From Flavobacterium terrigena (GTDB lineage: Bacteria > Bacteroidota > Bacteroidia > Flavobacteriales > Flavobacteriaceae): a stretch of DNA of 64,000 bases. The stretch lies in the NCBI RefSeq assembly GCF_900108955.1, contig NZ_FNYA01000002.1:496001-560000 (forward strand), in the 5' to 3' direction. A program made the position numbers and the translations under genes. A model generated the notes under the pieces. It did no database searches and was not told the DNA's origin. It worked only from the letters and a program-made list of their open reading frames with translations. Shown here one piece after another: positions 55,018-63,042 of this stretch (position 1 is its first letter; each line of letters begins with the position of its first letter).

Positions 55018-55418
55018 TGAAGACGGAAATTATAACATCTGAACTCAATTTTAAAGCGGTACGAAGCAGTGGTGCTGGCGGACAAAATGTAAATAAAGTG
55101 TCCTCTAAAATGGTTTTGATTTTTGACGTGGCGACTTCATTAGGCTTAGATGATGAGGAAAAAGCACAACTTCAAACCAAATTAAAAACAAAAATCTCTC
55201 AAGAAAATTTATTGATTTTAACTTGCGATGAAGATCGAAGTCAATTCAAAAACAAACGAATTATCATCAAACGTTTTTTCGAAATGCTTGAAAAAGCATT
55301 AGTTAAACCTAAAGTTCGAAAAGCAACAAAAATCTCAAAAGGAGCCAACGAAAAACGCATTCAAGAAAAGAAAAAAGCAGGCGAGATTAAAGCTGGAAGA
55401 AAAAAATTAGATTTTTAA
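55017..55418 (+). CDS. arfB: Alternative ribosome-rescue factor ArfB (peptidyl-tRNA hydrolase, GGQ protein)
   Basis: Releases stalled ribosomes that lack a stop codon. GAGGQNVNKVSSK holds the catalytic GGQ loop. No codon-recognition domain, and a Lys/Arg-rich C-terminal tail (KATKISKGANEKRIQEKKKA) that would enter the empty mRNA channel. 133 aa. Confidence 0.94.
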   Translation: MKTEIITSELNFKAVRSSGAGGQNVNKVSSKMVLIFDVATSLGLDDEEKAQLQTKLKTKISQENLLILTCDEDRSQFKNKRIIIKRFFEMLEKALVKPKVRKATKISKGANEKRIQEKKKAGEIKAGRKKLDF

Positions 55419-55427
55419 ACTTGTAAA

Positions 55428-55460
55428 TTTGTAAGTTTAAACTAAAGAGTCATATCTTTG
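55428..55460 (+). promoter_or_regulatory. Promoter upstream of the TPP riboswitch
   Basis: TTTG at 55428-55431, 21 bases, TATCTTTG at 55453-55460; transcription would start just before the aptamer. Confidence 0.65.
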
Positions 55461-55463
55461 CCC

Positions 55464-55565
55464 CATCTCAAAGGGGTGCTTAGATTCTTTCAGAATGACA
55501 GATTCGAAGCTGAGATTATACCCATAGAACCTGGGCGGGTAATGCTGCCAAGGAAAATCGAGAAA
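55464..55565 (+). ncRNA. TPP (thiamine pyrophosphate) riboswitch aptamer
   Basis: Conserved elements in order: AAAGGGGTGC (P2 5' side), an extended P3 region, GCTGAGATTATACCC, AGAACCTG, GGGTAATGCTGCC and AAGGAAAATCGAGA, closed by TCTC/GAGA in P1. This is the THI-box signature. The gene controlled is the TonB-dependent receptor at 55665. Confidence 0.95.
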
Positions 55566-55663
55566 TTCTTATCATGTTGAACACGATTCAGCATCTTAAT
55601 TCTCACAAATAATAATTATTTAACAAGAGTAATTACCCCTTTTATTCGTATTTTTTTACGAAT
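55560..55663 (+). promoter_or_regulatory. Probable riboswitch expression platform
   Basis: GAGA of P1 (55560-55563) is also the start of a hairpin GAGAAATT / AATTCTC with inner ATGTTGAA / TTCAGCAT (55560-55604). ACCCCTTT (55635-55642) is the exact complement of AAAGGGGT (55470-55477) in the aptamer. ATTCGTA / TACGAAT (55644-55663) ends one base before the start codon. No T tract is present, so translational control is more likely than termination. Confidence 0.6.
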
Positions 55664-55664
55664 T

Positions 55665-57809
55665 ATGTTTTTATTTAAAAAAAATTTATCACTAACTGCC
55701 TTTTGCCTTTTTTCTTATGCCTTAAATGCACAAGAACAACCTAAAGATTCAGTTAAACAAATTGAAGAAGTCTTAATCTCTGGTGTTAGAGCTAAAGACA
55801 AAAGCCCAATTACCTTTACCAATGTTTCCAAAGCGCAAATTGCGCCAAGAAACTTAGGTCAGGACATTCCCATTTTATTAAATTATTTACCTTCTGTAGT
55901 TACTACAACCGATGCTGGTGCTGGAGTTGGTTACACCTACATGCGTGTTCGTGGATCTGATGGTTCTCGAATTAATGTAACTTTAAATGGTGTACCGTTT
56001 AACGATAGTGAAAGTCAAGGCACATATTTTGTAAACTTACCTGATTTTGCTTCGTCTTTAGAAAGTATTCAGTTGCAACGTGGTGTAGGAACTTCAACAA
56101 GTGGCGCTGGCGCATTTGGTGCGAGTTTAAATTTACAAACTAGAACCTCTCAGGCAAATGGTTATGCAGAAATTGCAAATTCAGCTGGAAGTTTTGGAAC
56201 AAGAAAGCATACGTTAGCTTTCGGAACGGGTTTACACAATAACTTTGAAATGAATGCACGTATTTCAAAAATTGATTCAGATGGTTATATAGACAGAGCA
56301 TCTTCTAATTTATTTGGTTATTATTTTGATGCCAATTACATTACAAAAAACACTATCATTAAAGCGATTGCATTTGGAGGAAAAGAAAAAACATATCAGG
56401 CTTGGAATGGTTTAGAAGATGAAGAAAAACTAAGAAACGACAGAACATATAATTCTGTTGGACAATATACGGATGCCAATGGTAATACTCAATTTTACGG
56501 AAATGAAATCGATAATTACGGACAAAATCATTTTCAATTACATTGGAATCAAAAATTAGCAGCTAAATGGCAATCAAATATTGCATTACATTATACTTCA
56601 GGAAAAGGATATTTCGAACAATATAGAGAAGATGAAACTTTTGCTGATTATTATTTACCCGATTTTGGAGCAAATACAACCACTGATTTAGTTAGAAAAC
56701 GTTGGTTAGATAACGACTTTTTTGGAACTACTTTCTCATTGAATTACAAAACAGAAAAAACAGATGTAATTATTGGTGGAGCAGCAAATAAATACCAAGG
56801 AAAGCATTTTGGAGAAGTAGTTTGGACGCAATTTTACGTCCCAACAGACAACAAGTATTACGATAATTTCGGAAATAAAAATGATGTGAATTTTTATGCA
56901 AAAGCATCACAACAGGTATGGAAATTTAATTTCTTTTTAGATTTACAATACCGTATGGTTTTCTATCAAGCAAATAGCACAAAATTTGCAGATGTTAATG
57001 ATACTTTCCGATTTTTTAATCCAAAAATTGGAGCTAATTTTCAAATTAACCAACACAACCAAATGTATTGGTTTGCAGGTATAGCAAATAAAGAACCTAG
57101 ACGAGATGATTATGAAAACGGTGCTGTAAAACCAGAACGTTTATTAGATTATGAATTGGGTTGGAAATACGCAACAAGTAAAACAAAAATTAACGTAAAT
57201 ACTTTTTTCATGCAATATGAAAACCAATTGGTAGCAACTGGAGCGTTAAATGATGTAGGAAGTCCAATTTTTGAAAATAGCGGAAAAAGCTACCGTTTTG
57301 GTTTAGAAATTGAATCTGCTATTAAACCCTTAAAATGGTTAACTGTTGCGCCAAACTTGACTTTAAGCGCCAATAAAAATAAAGATTTTTACTTTCAAAG
57401 AGATGGTGTTTTAACGAATTTAGGAAATACCAACATTGCTTATTCTCCAAACATTATTGTTGGAAATAACATCACATTTACACCAGTTAACGATTTACAA
57501 ATTTCATTTTTAACCAAGTTTGTTGGTGAACAATATATGGGAAATATCGATGCTGAAAAATCGGTTTTAGCTGATTATACCACATCAGATTTTAATATTA
57601 CTTACGAATTGAAAATTAACAAAGGCATCAAATCTATTGTGTTTTCAGGAATGGTAAATAATGTTTTCGATAGGGTTTACGAATCAAACGGTTATTTTTA
57701 TACGTATGACGACACTTGGAGTGGTCCAGAAACTACAACAATTGAAGGTGTTGGATATTATCCTCAGGCTGGAATTAATTTCTTAGCAGGAATCAACTTG
57801 AAGTTTTAA
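55665..57809 (+). CDS. TonB-dependent outer-membrane receptor, probably for thiamine
   Basis: 714 aa. Signal peptide MFLFKKNLSLTAFCLFSYALNAQ; a TonB-box-like IEEVLISGVRAKDKSP; plug domain with LGQDIPILLNYLPSVVTTTD, MRVRGSDGSRINVTLNGVPF and IQLQRGVGTSTSGAGAFGAS; then the 22-strand barrel ending in NFLAGINLKF. No carboxypeptidase-like N-terminal domain. The TPP riboswitch directly upstream makes thiamine or a thiamine precursor the likely substrate (established logic for TPP-regulated receptors in Bacteroidota; the substrate itself is inferred). Confidence 0.92.
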   Translation: MFLFKKNLSLTAFCLFSYALNAQEQPKDSVKQIEEVLISGVRAKDKSPITFTNVSKAQIAPRNLGQDIPILLNYLPSVVTTTDAGAGVGYTYMRVRGSDGSRINVTLNGVPFNDSESQGTYFVNLPDFASSLESIQLQRGVGTSTSGAGAFGASLNLQTRTSQANGYAEIANSAGSFGTRKHTLAFGTGLHNNFEMNARISKIDSDGYIDRASSNLFGYYFDANYITKNTIIKAIAFGGKEKTYQAWNGLEDEEKLRNDRTYNSVGQYTDANGNTQFYGNEIDNYGQNHFQLHWNQKLAAKWQSNIALHYTSGKGYFEQYREDETFADYYLPDFGANTTTDLVRKRWLDNDFFGTTFSLNYKTEKTDVIIGGAANKYQGKHFGEVVWTQFYVPTDNKYYDNFGNKNDVNFYAKASQQVWKFNFFLDLQYRMVFYQANSTKFADVNDTFRFFNPKIGANFQINQHNQMYWFAGIANKEPRRDDYENGAVKPERLLDYELGWKYATSKTKINVNTFFMQYENQLVATGALNDVGSPIFENSGKSYRFGLEIESAIKPLKWLTVAPNLTLSANKNKDFYFQRDGVLTNLGNTNIAYSPNIIVGNNITFTPVNDLQISFLTKFVGEQYMGNIDAEKSVLADYTTSDFNITYELKINKGIKSIVFSGMVNNVFDRVYESNGYFYTYDDTWSGPETTTIEGVGYYPQAGINFLAGINLKF

Positions 57810-57833
57810 GTATTTTTATATAGTTATGCATTC

Positions 57834-57866
57834 AAAAAAGGTTAGAAGAAATTCTAGCCTTTTTTA
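57834..57866. terminator. Bidirectional terminator
   Basis: AAAAAAGGTTAGAA / TTCTAGCCTTTTTT stem (one G-U pair), between the receptor and the convergent peroxidase gene. Confidence 0.85.
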
Positions 57867-58397
57867 TTTACCTTCAATCCAATTCGTGATACTTTCATCA
57901 TCTGGTTGAATTTTTGGTAGAATTACTTTTTCTAACTCACCATTTTCATTCAATAAATACTTTTGAAAATTCCATTTTACTTTGGAATCTTCTACTCCAT
58001 TTTCAGATTTCTTAGTCAGGAATTCATAAACCGGATGTTTATTTCTTCCTTTTACAGAAATTTTTTCCATCATAGGAAAAGTAACACCGTAATTTACACT
58101 ACAAAACTCTTGAATATCATTTGAATTCCCTGGTTCTTGCCACAAAAAATCATTTGAAGGAAAACCTATTATTTCGAAATTTTGAGTTTTATATTTTTCG
58201 TAAATTTCCTGTAATTTTTCGTACTGAGGTGTTAATCCGCATTTAGAAGCAGTATTTACAATTAGTATTTTCTTTCCTTTTAAAGTGGAAAAATCAAAGT
58301 CATTCCCTTGCAAATTCTTCACCATAAAAGAATGAACAGAACCTTTCGGATACGTTTTTGTATCTTTTTTAAAGAACGAAAAAATACTTTCAAACAT
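57864..58397 (-). CDS. Glutathione peroxidase family protein (Cys type)
   Basis: Reduces hydroperoxides. Catalytic tetrad visible: Cys53 in TASKCGLTPQY, Gln87 in NDFLWQEPG, Trp142 and Asn143 in KWNFQKYL. The active residue is Cys, not selenocysteine. A second Cys99 (EFCSVNYGVTFP) sits where the resolving Cys of thioredoxin-dependent members lies, so thioredoxin rather than glutathione is the likely reductant. 177 aa, with no convincing signal peptide. The upstream lipoprotein gene overlaps it by one base, so both are one operon. Confidence 0.93.
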   Translation of the reverse strand: MFESIFSFFKKDTKTYPKGSVHSFMVKNLQGNDFDFSTLKGKKILIVNTASKCGLTPQYEKLQEIYEKYKTQNFEIIGFPSNDFLWQEPGNSNDIQEFCSVNYGVTFPMMEKISVKGRNKHPVYEFLTKKSENGVEDSKVKWNFQKYLLNENGELEKVILPKIQPDDESITNWIEGK

Positions 58398-58828
58398 TAA
58401 TTATACACTTTAATAGTTGTTGCGTCAACCATTTGTACTCTATAAGCTTTCATAGGATATTTCTTTCCAGCAGATAAACCTGTGTACAAACTATATTCAG
58501 CGTCATCGCAAGGACATTTCGCATTAATTGAATTAATTGTCATGGTAGAGCAATCTGACAAAGCTTGATTAGGACAAGCAGCATCATATGCCAAGTAATT
58601 TCCACTACCCGCATTAAAAACAATCAAACCTCTAATTCCCGCACCTGCAGAATTTACATAAACAGCATTAGAAGGATATTGCAAAGTAGCATATTGAGGA
58701 AAACTCATATTTAAATTAACTTCAAACGAATAATTTGGTAAATACGGATTGTTATTACTCGTTTCTTTGTCTTTTTCACAAGACAAAGTAGCTAAAAACA
58801 AAACAACTAGGTAAAAAAATCTTTTCAT
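58397..58828 (-). CDS. Rieske-like lipoprotein with altered cluster ligands
   Basis: 143 aa. Lipoprotein signal MKRFFYLVVLFLATLSC (lipid on Cys17). The rest follows a Rieske fold pattern (NAGSGNYLAYDAACPNQ, then NAKCPCDDAEYSLYTG). In a true Rieske site C-X-H and C-X-X-H bind the 2Fe-2S cluster; here they read Cys85-Pro-Asn87 and Cys105-Pro-Cys107-Asp108, so both His are gone, while extra Cys93 and Cys107 are present. It could bind another metal centre or none. Operon with glutathione peroxidase suggests a redox role in the periplasm (inference). Confidence 0.8.
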   Translation of the reverse strand: MKRFFYLVVLFLATLSCEKDKETSNNNPYLPNYSFEVNLNMSFPQYATLQYPSNAVYVNSAGAGIRGLIVFNAGSGNYLAYDAACPNQALSDCSTMTINSINAKCPCDDAEYSLYTGLSAGKKYPMKAYRVQMVDATTIKVYN

Positions 58829-58913
58829 TTTTTATATTTATTTGAATTATCAAATTTAATTTATTTATATTTGACAAACTAATATAGTAAACGAAAAATA
58901 GTTAAATAAATTA

Positions 58914-58921
58914 TATCTTTG
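58914..58921 (+). promoter_or_regulatory. -7 box of greA
   Basis: TATCTTTG matches TANNTTTG; no good TTTG is visible 19-21 bases upstream, so a weak or regulated promoter is possible. Confidence 0.55.
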
Positions 58922-58930
58922 CAAAAAGGG

Positions 58931-58961
58931 AATCCCATAGTTGTGGGATTTTTTCTATTTT
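58931..58961 (+). terminator. Attenuator-like hairpin in the greA leader
   Basis: AATCCCA / TGGGATT with a six-base loop followed by TTTTCTATTTT, lying between the predicted transcription start and the greA ATG at 58978. It would terminate transcripts starting at the 58914 box before greA. Confidence 0.75.
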
Positions 58962-58977
58962 ATAAATTAATGAAGTT

Positions 58978-59454
58978 ATGAGCACAGTATCTTACTACAC
59001 AGCAGAAGGATTAAAACATTTAAAAGACGAGTTAGACCAACTTAAATCTATAGAGCGCCCAAAAGCATCACAAGCTATTGCAGAAGCAAGAGATAAAGGA
59101 GATTTATCTGAAAACGCGGAATACGATGCTGCAAAAGAAGCTCAAGGTTTGTTAGAAATGCGTATTTCTAAAATGGAAGAAGTAGTCTCTAACGCAAGAA
59201 TTATTGATGAATCGACTTTAGATTTATCAAAAGCATTGGTTTTATCTAATGTAAAAATTAAAAATCAAACGAACGGAATGGAACTAACATATAAATTAGT
59301 TGCAGAAAGTGAAGCAGATTTAAAAACTGGAAAAATATCAGTAACTTCTCCAATTGGAAAAGGTTTATTAGGTAAAAAAGTAGGTGAAATTGCAGAAATC
59401 AATGTGCCAAATGGAGTATTGAAATTTGAAGTTTTAGAAATTACACGCGACTAA
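58978..59454 (+). CDS. greA: Transcription elongation factor GreA
   Basis: Rescues backtracked RNA polymerase by stimulating transcript cleavage. N-terminal coiled coil with LKDELDQLKSIERPKASQAI and the catalytic-tip acidic residues in ARDKGDLSENAEYDAAKEAQ; C-terminal FKBP-like domain with SVTSPIGKGLLGKKVGE. 158 aa. Preceded by an attenuator-like hairpin in its own leader. Confidence 0.97.
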   Translation: MSTVSYYTAEGLKHLKDELDQLKSIERPKASQAIAEARDKGDLSENAEYDAAKEAQGLLEMRISKMEEVVSNARIIDESTLDLSKALVLSNVKIKNQTNGMELTYKLVAESEADLKTGKISVTSPIGKGLLGKKVGEIAEINVPNGVLKFEVLEITRD

Positions 59455-59518
59455 TTCTCGATACATTTTTTGATTTCATTTCTCAATTAAATAAAATCAA
59501 AAAACACTCGAATTGACG
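59455..59518 (+). repeat. Modular element (copy 2), also a possible terminator for greA
   Basis: Box TTCTCGATACA (59455-59465), perfect 11-base inverted repeat TTTTTTGATTT / AAATCAAAAAA (59466-59476, 59494-59504), box CACTCGAATTGACG (59505-59518). Boxes are those of copy 1 at 8905-8948 (one base differs); the hairpin between them is unrelated in sequence. Confidence 0.75.
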
Positions 59519-59532
59519 AAATTGTTTTAATT

Positions 59533-59922
59533 ATGAGTTCTATTTTCACAAAAATAATCAACGGAGAAATCCCTTGTTATAAAATTACAGAAAACGAAGA
59601 TTTTATTGCTTTTTTAGATGTTAATCCGAATGCAAAAGGTCATACTTTATGTGTGCCGAAGCAAGAGATTAATAAAATTTTCGACATGGAAGAAACATTA
59701 TACTTAGGTTTAATGGCATTTTCAAGAAAAGTAGCCATTGCTTTAGAAAAAACAGTTCCTTGCAAACGAATTGGCGTAGCGGTTGTTGGTTTAGAAGTAC
59801 CACACACTCATGTGCATCTGATTCCACTTCACGATATGGACGATATGCGTTTCCAACGAAAAACAACTTTAACACCAGAAGAATTTACAGCATTAGCTAA
59901 GCAAATCGGTGAAAATTTATAA
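59533..59922 (+). CDS. HIT family (histidine triad) nucleotide hydrolase
   Basis: Small nucleotide-binding hydrolase, 129 aa. FTKIINGEIPCYKITENEDF and FLDVNPNAKGHTLCVPKQE at the N terminus; active site VPHTHVHLIPLHD (H-X-H-X-H). Belongs to the Hint-like branch. Likely substrate is an AMP-linked amide. Confidence 0.93.
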   Translation: MSSIFTKIINGEIPCYKITENEDFIAFLDVNPNAKGHTLCVPKQEINKIFDMEETLYLGLMAFSRKVAIALEKTVPCKRIGVAVVGLEVPHTHVHLIPLHDMDDMRFQRKTTLTPEEFTALAKQIGENL

Positions 59923-59926
59923 AACC

Positions 59927-59968
59927 AAATTCCACAAATTTTAAATGAGTTTGTGGATTTTTTTTATC
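59927..59968 (+). terminator. Terminator after the HIT gene
   Basis: AAATTCCACAAA pairs with TTTGTGGATTT (one bulged T) and is followed by a run of T; it overlaps an unlikely early start of the next frame. Confidence 0.75.
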
Positions 59969-59974
59969 TTATTC

Positions 59975-60883
59975 ATGAAAAAAATCATCCTTTTTTTATT
60001 ATTCTCAAATTTTGTTTTTTCTCAAGACATTACGACTGAAAATTATTTTTGGGAATTTAATTACATCAATGAAAACGGAATTGAAGCTGTAATTGGCGCA
60101 AAAAATTGTTATGTCAGGCAAGATTCTACATCTAACAGTCAATTATTAGATTCTTTACAAATTGGAACTAAAATTAAAGTTCTAAAAAACACCGAAGAAT
60201 ATCTAAACATTAAAGGTTTAAATTTATCTTGGGTTGAAATTGAATATCATAAAAACAACCAAGTGAAAACGGGTTTTCTTTGGAAAGGTTTTATAGCCGT
60301 TGGAAGTTCTACAAAAGGCAACACCACTTTTTTAACGACTATCGATTCTAAATACAGTAAAAAAGTAAAGCAAAATGATTACGAATATGATGGAGAATTT
60401 TGTCGAATTTCTGTCAAAGCCATAAATTCTGAAAATCAAATTATAAATGAAAAATCAATTTCTAAAGAATTATCAGAAAGTATTTATTTTCAAAATTCAG
60501 CAATTAAAAGTTGGGGTTTAAAAGAAGTCTCAGATGTATATCGAATTTCTTTTAGCGGGCAAGCTTGCGGTATCCCAACGTACCATTTTTATTTTGGCTG
60601 GAACGGAAAAGAATTTTTACTTCTTCCAGAGAAATACGATGTTGGAGATGCTGGTGTTTATTACCATACAGAAGAATTTATCTTCCCAAAAGAAAAAGGT
60701 GGACAAACCGATATGATCATTAAGAATATTGAAGAAGACGAAGAAGTTAGCGAAGCTAAAGATGGTTCATATACGATTCATGAAGTTAAAAAATCTACCG
60801 AATATTATTCTTGGGACGGAAAAACATTTAAACTAATAAAAACCACAAAACAGAAACCAAAACTTATAGATGTAAAATATTAA
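59975..60883 (+). CDS. Secreted protein with N-terminal SH3-like domain, unknown function
   Basis: Start at 59975 gives the signal peptide MKKIILFLLFSNFVFSQ; the earlier ATG at 59945 lies in a terminator. 302 aa. Residues about 30-105 (AKNCYVRQDSTSNSQLLDSL, IGTKIKVLKNTEEYLNI, TGFLWKGFIAVG) read as a bacterial SH3 domain, which often binds peptidoglycan. The rest is beta-rich (SFSGQACGIPTYHFYFGWNG, VYYHTEEFIFPKEKGG) and not recognised. Ends four bases into the convergent kinase gene. Confidence 0.8.
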   Translation: MKKIILFLLFSNFVFSQDITTENYFWEFNYINENGIEAVIGAKNCYVRQDSTSNSQLLDSLQIGTKIKVLKNTEEYLNIKGLNLSWVEIEYHKNNQVKTGFLWKGFIAVGSSTKGNTTFLTTIDSKYSKKVKQNDYEYDGEFCRISVKAINSENQIINEKSISKELSESIYFQNSAIKSWGLKEVSDVYRISFSGQACGIPTYHFYFGWNGKEFLLLPEKYDVGDAGVYYHTEEFIFPKEKGGQTDMIIKNIEEDEEVSEAKDGSYTIHEVKKSTEYYSWDGKTFKLIKTTKQKPKLIDVKY

Positions 60884-62031
60884 CTCTCTTTTTTAAAACT
60901 CATTTGCATTGTAGTTCCTTTGCCAATTTCCGAACTCACTACTCTAATTTTTCCTTTGTGATACTCTTGTACAATTCGTTTGGTAAGTGACAAACCTAAT
61001 CCCCAACCGCGCTTTTTAGACGTGTAACCTGGTTCAAAAACGGTTTTAAATTTATTTTTAGGAATACCACTTCCAGTATCGGTAACAGTAATATAAACAT
61101 TCGTGTCACCTTCTACAATTTCAATAAAAAGTTTACCTTTTCCTTTCATCGCATCAATAGAATTCTTTACTAAATTTTCAATAGTCCAACTATGCAATGT
61201 CGGATTTAACGAGACGTAAAGTGGTTTACTTGGTGCTCTAAAATCGAAACTAACTTGCTTAGAAGTTCTGGCTTGTAAATATTCAAAAGATGATTTTGTT
61301 TCTTCAATAATATCTTTTTTTTCTAAAATAGGTTCACTTCCAATTTTCGAAAATCTATCGGTTATGGTTTGCAAACGATTGATGTCTTTTTCAATTTCAG
61401 TAATCGTAGATTCTTCTACATTATCTAATTTCAACAATTCCAACCAACCAATTAATGAAGACAAAGGCGTTCCTATTTGATGCGCCGTTTCCTTCGCCAT
61501 TCCTGCCCAAAGTTTATTTTGAGTTGCCATTTTAGTCGCGCGATAAAAGTTATATACCACACCGCCAAATAATAAAGCCACCAACAATAAAGCTATTGGA
61601 TAATATTTTAGTTTATTTAGCATTGGAGAATCTCCATAATACACCAAATTATAATCATCAGGTGCAAATTGTATTTTAATAGGCTGATTTTGATTCTTCA
61701 AACTATTAAAATAATTTTTAATTTTTACAGAATCTTTCGTAATCAAAGAATCAATATTTGCACTGTTTATAATGTTAAGTTTTTTATCCGCAAGAATTAA
61801 AGGAATATTTTTATTGTTTTCTATTATAAATGTTGGTAATGAAATATCCGCATCTATATCTGAATTTCTTATATTTTTTAAAGCCTTAGCCCAAAGTTCT
61901 ACTTTATTACGTTCCTCTTCTTTAAAAATTTGGAAAAAGATATAGGTATTCCATAAAATTAAGGAAGCAATTAAAAACGAGGAAATAATTATGATCCAAC
62001 GTGTAAGATTTCTTTTTTCAGAAAACTGCAT
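60880..62031 (-). CDS. Sensor histidine kinase
   Basis: Start at 62031 (MQFSEKRNLTRWIIIISSFL), 383 aa. Two membrane spans (about 11-31 and 145-166) around a small periplasmic sensor domain. The phosphoacceptor His is in AKETAHQIGTPLSSLIGWLE; ATPase boxes are NLVKNSIDAMKGKG, VTDTGSGIPKNKF, FEPGYTSKKRGWGLGLSL and GTTMQMSF. No HAMP domain is evident, and no response-regulator gene is adjacent, so the partner is elsewhere. Confidence 0.93.
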   Translation of the reverse strand: MQFSEKRNLTRWIIIISSFLIASLILWNTYIFFQIFKEEERNKVELWAKALKNIRNSDIDADISLPTFIIENNKNIPLILADKKLNIINSANIDSLITKDSVKIKNYFNSLKNQNQPIKIQFAPDDYNLVYYGDSPMLNKLKYYPIALLLVALLFGGVVYNFYRATKMATQNKLWAGMAKETAHQIGTPLSSLIGWLELLKLDNVEESTITEIEKDINRLQTITDRFSKIGSEPILEKKDIIEETKSSFEYLQARTSKQVSFDFRAPSKPLYVSLNPTLHSWTIENLVKNSIDAMKGKGKLFIEIVEGDTNVYITVTDTGSGIPKNKFKTVFEPGYTSKKRGWGLGLSLTKRIVQEYHKGKIRVVSSEIGKGTTMQMSFKKES

Positions 62032-62154
62032 AGAATGTATTTTGAGTAAAAATAACAAAAAGTGAGTAGTGAATTGTAATTAGTGAATAGTTTTTTGATT
62101 TTTTTACAAAGTCTAATTAAAGAATTCAAGTATATTTGTAAAAAATTACAATTT

Positions 62155-63030
62155 ATGTTAAGCATTGATCCAAAAGAAATTTCACCAGCAAAATTACAAG
62201 GGTATTTACAAAGTGCTGTAGCGCCTAGACCTATTGCTTTTGCTAGTACTTTAGACCTGAACGGAAACCCGAATTTGTCGCCATTTAGTTTTTTTAATGT
62301 GTTTAGCAGCAATCCGCCGATATTGATTTTTTCGCCAGCGAGAAGAGTTCGAGATAATACGATAAAACATACTTTAATTAATGCTCAAAACACGAATGAA
62401 GTTGTTATTAATATTGTAAATTACGATATTGTACAACAAATGAGTTTGTCGAGTACAGAATATCCTGATGGTGTAAATGAATTTGAAAAAGCTGGGTTTA
62501 CGATGCTTCCTTCGGATATTGTAAAACCATTTAGAGTTGCTGAAAGTCCGGTTCAATTTGAATGTAAAATTAACGATATTATCGCTTTGGGTGACCAAGG
62601 TGGTGCTGGGAATTTGATTATTTGCGAAGTGGTTAAAATTCATATTCACGAAAGTATTTTAGACGAAAATCAAATGATTGATCAACGTAAAATTGATGTG
62701 GTTTCACGTTTAGGAGGAAATTGGTACAGTCGTGCTAATGCTGGATTATTTGAAGTAGAGAAACCCTTAACAACTTTAGGAATTGGTGTAGATTCTATTC
62801 CGAATTTTATTAAAGAAAGTGGATATTTCAACGGAAATGATTTAGGAAAATTAGGAAATATAGAAGCTATTCCAAATGAAGAAGAAATTACTATATTTGT
62901 AAAAGAAAATTTTGAAGTGAAAGCTGTTTTAAGTTCAGACGATTTCGATACAAAATTCACAAAAGCAAAAGAATATTTAGACAACAATCAGGTTTTAAAC
63001 GCTTGGAAACTGTTATTAGCAGAAAAATAA
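62155..63030 (+). CDS. Flavin reductase-like (DIM6/NTAB) FMN-binding protein
   Basis: Start at 62155 (MLSIDPKEISPAKLQGYLQS), 291 aa; the longer frame from 62083 is unsupported and runs through a -7-like TATATTTG (62131-62138). The split-barrel FMN site shows SAVAPRPIAFASTLDLNGN, LSPFSFFNVFSSNPPILIFS and GAGNLIICEVVKIHIHESIL. Substrate unknown. DUF3127 gene follows after 12 bases. Confidence 0.9.
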   Translation: MLSIDPKEISPAKLQGYLQSAVAPRPIAFASTLDLNGNPNLSPFSFFNVFSSNPPILIFSPARRVRDNTIKHTLINAQNTNEVVINIVNYDIVQQMSLSSTEYPDGVNEFEKAGFTMLPSDIVKPFRVAESPVQFECKINDIIALGDQGGAGNLIICEVVKIHIHESILDENQMIDQRKIDVVSRLGGNWYSRANAGLFEVEKPLTTLGIGVDSIPNFIKESGYFNGNDLGKLGNIEAIPNEEEITIFVKENFEVKAVLSSDDFDTKFTKAKEYLDNNQVLNAWKLLLAEK

Positions 63031-63042
63031 ATTATAGAGATT

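Noticed and set aside
57864..58397. Glutathione peroxidase missing its catalytic Gln (NDF instead of NQF)
   Set aside because: The catalytic Gln of the family is the later one in the QEPG segment, which is present (Gln87).
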